The translations under genes and the position numbers were made by a program. This document shows positions 51,377 through 60,400 of a stretch of 64,000 bases of DNA, piece by piece. The notes under the pieces are model-generated. The model worked only from the letters and a program-made list of their open reading frames with translations, was not told where the DNA came from and searched no databases. The stretch comes from JAKZVK01 sp965237575 (GTDB taxonomy: Bacteria; Acidobacteriota; Terriglobia; Bryobacterales; UBA6623): positions 2,852,001-2,916,000 of the forward strand of contig CBDEGI010000004.1 in NCBI GenBank assembly GCA_965237575.1, given 5' to 3'. Position 1 is the stretch's first letter; each line of letters begins with the position of its first letter.

Positions 51377-51665
51377 CAGTGGTAATCCTCCAAATTCAAG
51401 TTGTCGATTGCGCCCTTGTCTTCCTCGAACGTGATCCGCCAATTGCCGGACGCCGAGACGCTCCACTCGCCCTTGCGATCGCCGGTGAGTGATGGACTCG
51501 CCAGCCGGGCGGCGCTCCGGCGAAAAAGCCGTCCATGTTCTCGGCCAGGATCAGCGCCGTCAGGATCTTGCGTACGCGGTCCGCCATGTCGGGGCGCACG
51601 CCTTTGGCGTTGTCGTCCTCGATCAGGCGGCGTAATCCCTTGTGGCGGATAGAGCGAATGACCAC
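51376..51665 (-). pseudogene. higB: HigB/RelE-type toxin gene with a one-base frameshift
   Basis: The first part reads HigB-like: MVIRSIRHKGLRRLIEDDNA, GVRPDMADRVRKILTAL, and GWRVH. Near 51490-51494 the frame is lost. Continuing one base over restores the family C-terminus: SLTGDRKGEWSVSASGNWRI, then TFEEDKGAIDNLNLEDYH and a TGA that overlaps the higA ATG. The total length (290 bases) is not divisible by three. A single missing base, real or a sequencing error, explains everything. The toxin normally cleaves mRNA on the ribosome. Start GTG 51665. Confidence 0.85.
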
Positions 51666-51815
51666 GCCTTTAACTGTACGCTCTCACCGTACATGATGCA
51701 AGCTTTTTGGGGTTTGGTCAACAGATCGAAACCGCTTCAGCGACGAGAGGAGGGACACTGACTCACCCCATACCTGCGAGTCACAGATTTTCGGGACCCC
51801 GGTGGGGACCGGTGG

Positions 51816-51837
51816 GGGCCCTAAAGGGGACGGAGCC
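51816..51837 (+). repeat. dispersed GGGCCCTAAAGGGGACGGAGCC element
   Basis: GGGCCCTAAAGGGGACGGAG followed by CC, identical over this span to the copy at 50193-50214. Together they bracket the carbonic anhydrase and higBA block in direct orientation. Confidence 0.8.
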
Positions 51838-52024
51838 ACACAGATGAAGGGAGTGGACGCCCATGATTCGTGAGTCGGATGGGAAACAGAGTGATCTGCG
51901 AATGACGCAGATTTCTGCAAGACGCAAGGCCGCGGCATGAGGTTTGAAAGGACTCTGTGCGAATCTGTGGATGGGTCCTGGGACGCTGCGTGCTTCGTGA
52001 GCGCGGTTCGTAGAGCGCGGCCGC

Positions 52025-52225
52025 AGAGGTTGAGTCGCCCCTTGCAGGGCTCGGTTGGTCTTGGTCTTTCGTTTCCCAGCGCTTACGCACTGGGCTGATA
52101 GTTGAACCGCCCCCTTCCGGGGCTCGGATCTGCCGCCGCGATTCATGTACTTCGGGGGTGGCTCTACCAGGCGTAGAACGCCTGGCCTAATTGAAACCAA
52201 GGCCCGCAAACGGGCCTACCGCAGC
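52025..52225 (-). repeat. hairpin-rich repeat modules
   Basis: On the minus strand: GAGCCCTGCAAGGGGCGACT near 52038-52057 and GAGCCCCGGAAGGGGGCGGT near 52105-52125 are two related modules. CAGCCCAGTGCGTAAGCGCT lies between them. CCAGGCGT-TCT-ACGCCTGG and AGGCCCG-TTTG-CGGGCCT hairpins follow at about 52168-52217. It resembles the AGCCC-CGGAAGGG-GCGG / CCCAGG-CGYAAG-CCTGGG text dispersed in acidobacteria and planctomycetes. Confidence 0.6.
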
Positions 52226-52317
52226 GTTTTGAGGAATTGAATCACAGGGTCAACGGGTCACGTGGCGAGACATCCATCGGCGTGCAGCAGGCACCCTGGG
52301 TGGCTGGGGGAGGACAT

Positions 52318-52361
52318 GAGTCGAGAGGGTCTCGACTCGGCAAGCTGAGAGCTTGCGCCAC
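52318..52361. repeat. composite palindromic element, second copy
   Basis: A perfect hairpin GAGTCGAGA-GGG-TCTCGACTC (52318-52338), directly followed by GGCAAGCT-GAG-AGCTTGCGCC (52339-52359) and AC. The order and words match each half of the element at 11469-11602. Confidence 0.7.
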
Positions 52362-52596
52362 AACTGTGCGGGGCCGTCTGGCGGGCGGTTTGGGGAGATC
52401 ATGGAAGCTCAGGCCGAGCACCCGTGGCGGCTTCGTGGCCGTGGCGCTAGCGGGTGGGGATTTACCCCTCGCTGGCGTTCGGGGCTCGGTTTCGTGGCGT
52501 CGGCTGATTCACCTTGGAGCCCACCCGGCGGTTTGGGGGTCTGTTCTTCATCTGCGCGAATCTGCGAAATCTGCGGATAGGAGGCCGTTCGTGCCC

Positions 52597-53613
52597 CTAC
52601 GTCCCGACGTAGCGCGCGTAGAGGCTGCGGGCGAGGGCGGGGTCTTCGGTGCCTTTGATGATGGCTCGGCCGTCGCGGAAGATCGTCATCTCGTAGGGAT
52701 CGCAACGGAAGCGCAGGGCGTACTCGTTCGCGCTCACCTCGCCGAGCGGTTCGAGCGTGGCACGGAGCTTCGCCAGGTCGAGAGGCTGCTGGCGTTCGTG
52801 GACTTGCACGGCGTTTCGTCCGCAGAGGGTGACCGGCCGGCGGCGGGGGGCGGCGAGCCAGGTGAAGTCCCGGCGTCCGCATGCCCGGCAGTCGGGGTTG
52901 CGGTCGCGCGACGAGACGTTCTGGACGGTGTTCTTCCAGATGTCCATCGAAAGCAGCCTCGGCTCGACGGGCTTGCCGGCGAGGATCTTGATCGCATCGG
53001 CAACCTGCAGCGAGCCGATCAGAGAGGCCGTGGAGTTCAAGATACCGGCTGTATCGCAAGTGGGCTGCGCTCCACCAGGCGGCTCGGGGAAGAGGCAAGC
53101 CAGGCAGGCCGTATCGCCCGGCAGGATCGGCATCGTAAGACCGTAGCTGCCGACCGCCGCGCCATACACCCATGGGACCGAGTGCTTCACGGCCACGTCG
53201 TTCACGAGGTAGCGTGTGTCGAAGTTGTCGGTGCCGTCGAGGATGACGTCGGTGGGCAAGAGGTGCTGTTCGGCGTTGAGGGCCGTGAGATCGACCACGC
53301 GGGGCTCGACGGCCACGCCGGAGTTGATGGCAGCGAGGTGTGCTGCCGCGGCGGCGGCCTTGGGGAGCCCCTGGCGAGCGTCGTCTTCGTCGAACAACCA
53401 CTGGCGCTGGAGGTTGCCGGCCTCGACGTAGTCGCGGTCGATGATTACGATGCGGCCCACACCCGCGCGGGCGAGCGCGGCGGCGTGGAAAGTGCCCAGG
53501 GCGCCGCATCCGACAATGACCGCGCGCGAGGCGAGGAGCCGCTCTTGTCCCGCCTCGCCCAGTTCGGCGAATAGGATCTGGCGTGAATAGCGCTCGCGGT
53601 CTCGGTCGGTCAT
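52597..53613 (-). CDS. ThiF/MoeB/HesA-family adenylyltransferase
   Basis: A 338-residue E1-like enzyme that adenylates the C-terminus of a ThiS/MoaD-type sulfur carrier. It has the YSRQILFAELGEAGQ start, nucleotide-binding GCGALG (35-40), DRDYVEAGNLQRQ with the Asn-Arg pair, and TDNFDTRYLVND. Zinc Cys pairs are C170-LA-C173 and C242-RA-C245, with C186 (PTCDTAGIL) as the probable transfer Cys. The C-terminal roughly 85 residues form a small extra domain (LAKLRATLEPLGEVSANEY) that resembles a ubiquitin-like or ThiS-like fold. No moaD or thiS gene is adjacent, so thiamine or molybdopterin use cannot be decided. Confidence 0.92.
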   Translation of the reverse strand: MTDRDRERYSRQILFAELGEAGQERLLASRAVIVGCGALGTFHAAALARAGVGRIVIIDRDYVEAGNLQRQWLFDEDDARQGLPKAAAAAAHLAAINSGVAVEPRVVDLTALNAEQHLLPTDVILDGTDNFDTRYLVNDVAVKHSVPWVYGAAVGSYGLTMPILPGDTACLACLFPEPPGGAQPTCDTAGILNSTASLIGSLQVADAIKILAGKPVEPRLLSMDIWKNTVQNVSSRDRNPDCRACGRRDFTWLAAPRRRPVTLCGRNAVQVHERQQPLDLAKLRATLEPLGEVSANEYALRFRCDPYEMTIFRDGRAIIKGTEDPALARSLYARYVGT

Positions 53614-53733
53614 GGTGGGCGCTTTCTGATCGTACTCTCAATAGGGCGGACTCGGGAAGCGGGTTGCCGAGGCGGCTTTCAGCCCAAGGTTGAGAGGCAA
53701 AGTGATGGATGACACATCGGCCCACAACCATGG

Positions 53734-56700
53734 GTGGAACAGGCACGTCCTATAATTTTGGTATTGGTACAGATTCTCCTGCTGACGGCGCTCCTGGCGG
53801 CCGGTGCTCCTGCTGCGCCTGCCGGCGCCGCGTCTGCCGGTGCCGCTGCCGGGCCGCCCGTGGTCGAGATCGACTTCGTACCACGTAGCCAGCCGCTGAC
53901 CCAAGATCACCTGCGACAGATTGTCGCCGTTCGCACGGGCGAGCCGCTCGACCCCCGCACGGTAACCGAAAGCATCCACAAGCTTTACGCCACTGGCCGC
54001 TACGAATACATCGAGGCGCAGCGCGAGGAGGTCGAAGGCGGCGTCAAGGTGATTTTCGAGACCCGCCCGAGCTGGTTCGTCGGGCTGGTCACCGTGGAGG
54101 GCACGGCTGCCCCGCCGAGTGCCGTCCGTCTGGCGAACGCCGCGCAACTCAGTCTGGGCGACCGCTATCTCGAAGAGAACGTTGCGTTCGCGCGGGAGCA
54201 GATGCGCGAGCTGCTCCGAAACGACGGCCTGTTTCTCGCCCGGGTCGAAGGCGAAACCGAACCGAACTCCGAAAACCAGCAGCAGGACGTCAAGTTCACG
54301 ATCACGCCGGGGCCGCGGGCGACCATCGGGCGGATCTTTCTGACCGGCAAGGCAGAGCGGGCCACGCCTCCGCTGACGCCGGAACTGGTGCGCCGCATCG
54401 CCAAGTGGGGCGAAGGCTCCACGTACACTCAGAAGCGCATCGACCGCGGCCTGGAACGGCTCGGCAAGTATTTCGAGACCGACCAACACTGGCAGTCCGT
54501 AACGCGCGTGACCGGACGGCAGTTCAATGCCGATGCCCACCAAGTGGACTTGGTGGTCGACATCGATCCCGGACCGCTGGTGCGGATCGAAGTCGAGGGC
54601 GCGGAGTTCTCAACGCGGCAGCTTCGGCGCTACCTGCCGGTCTACGAAGAGGGCGTGGTGGACGACGATTTGCTGGCCGAGGGCGCTTCGAATCTTCGCA
54701 ATTTCTTGCAGACACGCGGGTACTTCTCGGCCCAGGTCACGCCTCTGTTACAGCGACAGAACGAAGATGAAGTCCTGGTGACCTATCAAGTCGAGCCGGG
54801 CCCACGGCAGGAGTTGGTGCGGGTCGAAATCACAGGTAATCGGTTCTTCGACCTCGAGACGATCCTAGAACGGATGCTGGTGAGGGACCAGACGGTCGAT
54901 GTGCGACGGGGGCGCTTCAGCGAGAGTCTCGTGGAGCGAGACCGCAGAGCGATCGAGGACCTCTACCGCTCGAACGGCTTTCGAAACGTTCAGGTCACGC
55001 CCAGTTGGCAACGGGACTATCGCGGCCGCGAAAACGAGATGGCCGTGTTCTTCCGCATCGACGAAGGCACATTGACACTGGTGGAAGGGTTGGCGATCGA
55101 GGGCGCGGAGGCGATTCCCCAGCAGGACTATCGCGATCTTCTGGCGTCGAGTCCCGGACAGCCTTTCAGCGAGATTAGCATCGCCACGGACCGTGACCTG
55201 ATCCTGGGCCAGTACTTCGATGCCGGCTATCACAATGCGGAGTTCCGATGGCGGGCAGTACCGGGCGAAGACGCGGACCGCGTGACGCTGGAGTACGAAA
55301 TCCACGAGGGAGTAACGCTGTTCGTGCGCCGCCCGCTCGTTTCGGGCTTGAGCCACACCCGTCCCTCGCTCGTCGAGGAGCAGATTCAGATCGTTCCCGG
55401 CGAGCCGCTTTCGTCGAACGCCATGTTCGAAACGCAACGGCGGCTGTACGACCTGGGGATCTTTTCGAAGGTCGACGTTAGTCTGCAGAACCCCGATGGC
55501 GACGAACCGTCGAAGAACGTGCTGGTGCAGGTGACCGAAGGCCGGCGCTGGACGGCGGGCATCGGCGGCGGCGCGGAGTTCGCCCGCATCGGCGGGAACG
55601 CCGGCGACCTCAGCCGGCCGGTCGGCAGCGCCACGTTCAGTCCCCGGGTGACCCTGGAGCTGACGCGGTTGAACGTACGCGGCATCGGTCACACGATGAG
55701 CTTGCGGACGCGCTTTTCCAGCTTGCAACAGCGTGCGCTGCTGACCTACGAAGCGCCGCGCTGGACGGGCTCGGACAAGTGGAACATGACGATCAGCGGC
55801 TTGGCCGACACTTCGCGCAATGTGCGGACGTTCACCGGGTCACGCCTGGAAGGAGCGGTCCAACTGCGGCAGCAATTGAGCAAGCCCTCGACAGCGCTCT
55901 ACCGCTTCACGTACCGGCGCACGACGATCGATGAGCAGACGCTGCAGATCTCGCCGGAGTTGATTGACATAGCGTCGCAGCCGGTACGGGTGGGCTTGTT
56001 TTCGGGCACCTACATCCAGGACCGCCGCGACGACCCAGTGGAATCCACTCGAGGCCTGTTCAACACCGTCGATCTCGGCTTTGCGAACGGCGCTTGGGGG
56101 TCGGAGCCGGACTTCTTCCGCATCTTGGCCCAGAACAGCACGTATCATCGCTTGGGGAACACGCGCGTCGTGTTTGCACGGACCCTGCAGATGGGGCTGA
56201 TGGTGCCGTTCGGCACTTTCGGGACCGGGGCAGGCTCGGCTTCGACCCCGGGCTTCTCGATGCCCGATCCGAAGATTCCGCTCTCCGAGCGATTCTTCTC
56301 CGGCGGCGCGAACTCCCATCGCGGGTTCCCGTTCAATCAGGCGGGACCGCGCGATCCAACTACCGGCTTCCCGATCGGTGGAGGGGCACAATTGCTCCAT
56401 AGCGTAGAGCTACGCTTTCCTCTGCGGTGGGAGGACGTGGGCGGCGTGCTGTTTCACGATGCGGGCAACGTGTATTCCCGGCCGGAAAACATCAGCTTTC
56501 GCAGCAAGCAGGAAGCCGTCACCAAAGAGGGCGAGTTGGTCGGCTACAACTTCGATTACATGGTGCATGCGGTCGGGTTCGGGGTCCGTTACGGGACGCC
56601 GATCGGCCCGATGCGCTTCGACGTGGGGCACAGCATCAACCCGCCACGGTTCATCGGGTTCTCGGGAACACGCGACGAGTTGCTGCAAGGCGCCGGGATG

Positions 56701-56760
56701 GTGACCAATCAGCGGATATCGAAGTTCCAGTTTCATTTTTCACTGGGGCAGACGTTTTGA
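53734..56760 (+). CDS. Omp85-family outer-membrane assembly protein (BamA/TamA-like)
   Basis: A 1008-residue protein: a signal peptide (about 1-35), then about six POTRA domains to roughly residue 590 (such as VRIEVEGAEFSTRQLRRYLP and LVRVEITGNRFFDLETILER), then the bacterial surface antigen barrel. The barrel has the conserved loop-6 R863-G-F (GGANSHRGFPFN) and ends in FHFSLGQTF with the terminal Phe of outer-membrane barrels. It would insert barrel proteins into the outer membrane. The TamB-like gene just downstream suggests a TamA role. The start is uncertain: GTG 53734, or TTG 53764, since a TATAAT lies at 53751-53756. Confidence 0.93.
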   Translation: MEQARPIILVLVQILLLTALLAAGAPAAPAGAASAGAAAGPPVVEIDFVPRSQPLTQDHLRQIVAVRTGEPLDPRTVTESIHKLYATGRYEYIEAQREEVEGGVKVIFETRPSWFVGLVTVEGTAAPPSAVRLANAAQLSLGDRYLEENVAFAREQMRELLRNDGLFLARVEGETEPNSENQQQDVKFTITPGPRATIGRIFLTGKAERATPPLTPELVRRIAKWGEGSTYTQKRIDRGLERLGKYFETDQHWQSVTRVTGRQFNADAHQVDLVVDIDPGPLVRIEVEGAEFSTRQLRRYLPVYEEGVVDDDLLAEGASNLRNFLQTRGYFSAQVTPLLQRQNEDEVLVTYQVEPGPRQELVRVEITGNRFFDLETILERMLVRDQTVDVRRGRFSESLVERDRRAIEDLYRSNGFRNVQVTPSWQRDYRGRENEMAVFFRIDEGTLTLVEGLAIEGAEAIPQQDYRDLLASSPGQPFSEISIATDRDLILGQYFDAGYHNAEFRWRAVPGEDADRVTLEYEIHEGVTLFVRRPLVSGLSHTRPSLVEEQIQIVPGEPLSSNAMFETQRRLYDLGIFSKVDVSLQNPDGDEPSKNVLVQVTEGRRWTAGIGGGAEFARIGGNAGDLSRPVGSATFSPRVTLELTRLNVRGIGHTMSLRTRFSSLQQRALLTYEAPRWTGSDKWNMTISGLADTSRNVRTFTGSRLEGAVQLRQQLSKPSTALYRFTYRRTTIDEQTLQISPELIDIASQPVRVGLFSGTYIQDRRDDPVESTRGLFNTVDLGFANGAWGSEPDFFRILAQNSTYHRLGNTRVVFARTLQMGLMVPFGTFGTGAGSASTPGFSMPDPKIPLSERFFSGGANSHRGFPFNQAGPRDPTTGFPIGGGAQLLHSVELRFPLRWEDVGGVLFHDAGNVYSRPENISFRSKQEAVTKEGELVGYNFDYMVHAVGFGVRYGTPIGPMRFDVGHSINPPRFIGFSGTRDELLQGAGMVTNQRISKFQFHFSLGQTF

Positions 56761-56771
56761 CGATTTCACGC

Positions 56772-57446
56772 ATGCGGGCGGGCCGCGCCGGTTTTCTTTC
56801 GCTGGGCTGGCTTGTGCTGGTTGGGGTCGCGCGCCCTGCGGGCGCGGCAGAGGTTATCGACAAGACGGTGGCCGTGGTCGGAGCCCAGGCCGTCACCGCC
56901 AGCGAAGTGGGCCAGCAGGTGGCGCTGGAGGCCCTTAGTGAAGGGCGGCCGGCCGACTACTCCGACCCGAACCGCAGGGAGGTGTTGCAGAGAGTGATCC
57001 GGCAGCGACTGGTGATGCAGGAGATGGCCGTAGCGAACTTTGTGGGCGCCGGGGATGAAGATCTGCGCGTCCAGTTGGAGCGTCAGAGACAGATCTTCGG
57101 GGGCGCGACCCAGTTTCGGGAGTCGCGGGCGAAGTACGGGCTAAGCGAGCAGGAGGTCGCCGACTTTCTTCGGCGGCAGTTGGACTTCGAGCGGTTCATC
57201 GACTTTCGATTCAAGACCGGGCTGGTGCCGCCCAGGGCGGATGTCGTCGCGTATTACAAGGATGTCTACCTGCCCGCGCTCGAACGCATCAACCGCATCG
57301 AGACGATCGAGCAGGCGTACCCGGTGATCGAGCAGACGCTCATCGAGCAGCGGATCAATCCCATGCTGGAAAACTGGATCCGGGAAGTGCGCGCCCGCAC
57401 GCGGATCGAGATTCTCGATGGGGCCTTGAAGCCGGTGGGGAACTAG
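56772..57446 (+). CDS. SurA_N-like periplasmic chaperone without a parvulin domain
   Basis: A 224-residue exported protein with a signal peptide (about 1-24). The SurA/PpiC-type N-terminal segment is VIDKTVAVVGAQAVTASEVG, then VLQRVIRQRLVMQEMAV and a helical FLRRQLDFERFIDFRFKTGL. No parvulin PPIase domain is present: the chain ends after EQAYPVIEQTLIEQRINPML, which corresponds to SurA's final helix. It may be a chaperone-only variant delivering barrels to the upstream Omp85 protein. TTG 56757 or ATG 56772 may be the start. It sits between the Omp85 and TamB-like genes with tiny gaps, so one operon is likely. Confidence 0.85.
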   Translation: MRAGRAGFLSLGWLVLVGVARPAGAAEVIDKTVAVVGAQAVTASEVGQQVALEALSEGRPADYSDPNRREVLQRVIRQRLVMQEMAVANFVGAGDEDLRVQLERQRQIFGGATQFRESRAKYGLSEQEVADFLRRQLDFERFIDFRFKTGLVPPRADVVAYYKDVYLPALERINRIETIEQAYPVIEQTLIEQRINPMLENWIREVRARTRIEILDGALKPVGN

Positions 57447-57454
57447 GCGGAAAC

Positions 57455-60400
57455 ATGGCATTCATGCGTCCTCTTCGCCGTTTGATGCGCCCGCGCTGGG
57501 TGCGCTGGGGCGTGTTCGTGGCTGGGCTGTTGGTGGCGGCGACCGGGTCGTTCTACGGGCTACTGTATACGGACTGGTTCCAAGACCAGGTTCGGCAGCG
57601 GGTCATCGCCGAGGCGGAGCTCGCGACAGGCGGCAAGGTTGAGATCGCGCAGTTTCGGTTCGATCCGGACCGGTTATTCGTCAGAGCGGAAGGCCTGGTT
57701 GTGCGTCCGCCGGAGCCGGACTCAGCGCCCCCGTTCTTGACTGTGGCGGCGTTGGAGATGCAGCTTGGCATCGAGTCGCTGTGGGCCCGGGAGGTCTCGC
57801 TGCGATCGATGAAGGTGGATTCGCCGCGGATGCAGGTGATTGTCGGCGCGGATGATACGACCAATCTGCCCCCGTTCCCGGCAGCACGACTTCCGGCGGG
57901 CGGGGCCGCCCGCGGGAAGTTGTTCGAAATGGTGGTCGGCCGGCTCGATCTGAACGAAGGCAGCTTCCAGTGGAACGACGCACACTATCCGGTCTCGTTC
58001 GCGAGCGAGCAGTTTCAAATGCGCACGCGATACGAACCGGAGGAGGGCCGCTACCGCGCCTGGCTGCGGTTGGGCGAGTCGGAATTCGGAATCTTGGGGA
58101 ACCACCCGGGTGTGACCGAAGGCGAGGGCGAGTTCTTCATCTACCCGGACCGCGTCGAAGCGCCCGAGATCTACCTGGCCGGCAGTGGCGTGCGCATCCT
58201 CGGCGAACTCAAGGTCGAGCAACCGAGCCGGCCGCGGGGAGTGCTCAAATACCAGTCGACGGTAGCGCTCGGTGAATGGGCGGACCGTGCGGGCCTGACT
58301 CTGCTTGCGAGTGGCGAAGCGCAGACCACGGGTGAGGCGCGGTGGGACGCGGCCGCGGAGGAGTTCAGCATCCGGGGACGCTTGGACTTAACTGACCTGA
58401 TTGTCGAGGGCGCGGGGGCCGAGCCGCTGAGTCTGACCGCGGACTACGAAGGGGACGCCGACCGGGTGCGGATTCGCAACATCGAGGCCCGCGGCCTGCA
58501 AGGAACGCTGACGGGAGAGACGACCGTCGGCGGGCTGCGCTCCGGTAGGCCGCGTTTCCAGTTCGATGGGGTGCTCGATGGCTTTCCGTTGCAGCCCGTG
58601 CTGGCCGGACTGACCCATGGGAACCCGCAAGTGGCGGGTCTTCCCTATCGCGGGACGCTGAGCGGCTCCGTGCAGCTCGAGGGCCGCGGCCGCGACGACT
58701 TGGCGGCAACGGCCGAGCTCACGTTAGCCAAGCCGGCCTGGCTCCCGGCAGGCCGAAGATCGCTGGAGGGTAAGGTCGAACTGGCGTACGCGGGGTCGGA
58801 GCAGACCTTTACTCTGTCACGGCTCGAACTGGCGACGCCAACCACGCGGCTGGAGCTTGAAGGCTCGATGACCGGGTCCCAAGAGACGTCGCTGCGGGTG
58901 GCTGCTCAAGTGAAGGGCCTCGACGATGTTCTGACGGTAGCAAGCGCGCTGGGCGTGACGGTTGACGAAGCACCGTTGACGATCCGGGGGAGCGTGGGCA
59001 TCGAAGGTACTGTCTCAGGCCGGGTATCGCCGCCGCAGACCCTGACGTTCAGTGGGCGCTTGCAAGCAACGGATTTCGACATCGCGGACTACGCGGTCAA
59101 GAGCCTTGCCGGTGACATCGAACTCGGGCCGGGCGGGATCGACTTGCGGCGGATGGTCATCGAGGACGAGACGGGCTCGGCGCGAGTGGCGCTTCGCGCG
59201 GATCTGCCGGCCGGGTCGGGCGTGGAAGGCGACATCGAACTCGAGGGCTTGTCTGTCGAGAAGTTACTCAGGGCCGCGGGCCGTACGGAGCCCGTGACCG
59301 GATCAGCGCATGGGCAGGTCCGTTTTCGAGGGCCAGTGACGGCGCTGACGGCTTCGGCCGAGTTGGATCTGCGCGACGGAACGGCCTGGAATGAACCCTT
59401 CGACCACCTGCGGGCGGCGGTTGGATTCGAGCAAGAGAAGCTCTCGGTGGACTCGCTCGAGTTGGTCCACGGGAGGGCGCGCATCGACGCCAAGGGCGCT
59501 CTCCACACCGGCGAAGGCCGCTATGAGTTCGACCTTGAAGGGAAAGACTGGCGCCTCGAAGATCTGAAGGTGCTCAGCGAGGGCGATACGCGTGTTGCCG
59601 GCAAGCTCGACCTGGCGTTGAAGGGGTCGGGCCGGATGGAGGCGAAACAGGATCCTTTCGAGGACCTACTAATCGATGGCTCGCTGAAGCTGCAGGATGT
59701 CGAGGTCAACGAGCGGAAGGTCGGCTCGTTCTCGGCCGCCGTCGAGACATCGAACCGCCGCATCCATCTGACTTGGCTGGGGAACCTCTTCTCCGGCGCA
59801 CTCAGCGGGCGTGCACAGATCCGCCCGGGTACGGGGCGGCCCTATCAGGGTGAGTGCGAAATCAAGAATCTCGACGTCATCCACCTCGGGCAGTTGGCGG
59901 ACATCGAGGTGCAGAAGATGACCGGTGAGGTCGACGCGAAGCTTGGGTTCTCGGGAGAGTTGACCGACTCCAATACGCTGTCGGTCGACGGGGAAGTCAC
60001 GCGGCTCGAGGTCTCCTACTCGGAGGTGCCTGGCGCCGACCGCGGCTACGGACTGTGGAACCCCTTCCCCATGCGCTGGAGCATCGCGAACGGCAAACTC
60101 GATCTCGACCAGGTGCGGTTGCTGGGGGACGGGACGGATCTCGTGATGGACGGTTCGGTCGGCCTCGCGGAGGGATTCGGACAGCAGGACGATTCCCTCG
60201 ACTTGTCGTTGGGAGGCATCTTCAATCTCGCCGTTCTTGAAAGTTTCCGATCGGGGCTCGAGGCATCGGGCAGCTCGAAACTGCAAGCGACACTGCGCGG
60301 CCGGGCCGACGAGCCGGTGATTCGCGGCCGCATGAATCTGCAGGACGGCAATCTGCGCTACATCGGTTTTTCGAACGGGCTGAGCCAAGTCAACGGGACG

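Larger units (their letters stand above)
51666..52596. other. gene-poor block of mixed dispersed repeats
   Basis: About 930 bases with no supported gene. In order: a GGGCCCTAAAGGGGACGGAGCC copy (51816-51837); minus-strand hairpin modules (52025-52225); a composite palindromic element (52318-52361); a GATTTACCCCTCGC...GGGGCTCGG element (52458-52491); and a CTGCGCGAATCTGCGAAATC text (52552-52577) of the kind widely dispersed in bacterial genomes. Confidence 0.6.

Noticed and set aside
52237..53574. Plus- and minus-strand long frames over the ThiF-like gene
   Set aside because: Only the 52597-53613 minus frame shows the ATP-binding and zinc Cys motifs; the others are shadows.
53751..53756. Perfect TATAAT before the Omp85 gene as a promoter
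   Set aside because: No -35 hexamer at 16-18 bases, and it lies inside the possible coding start. Kept only as a reason for start uncertainty.
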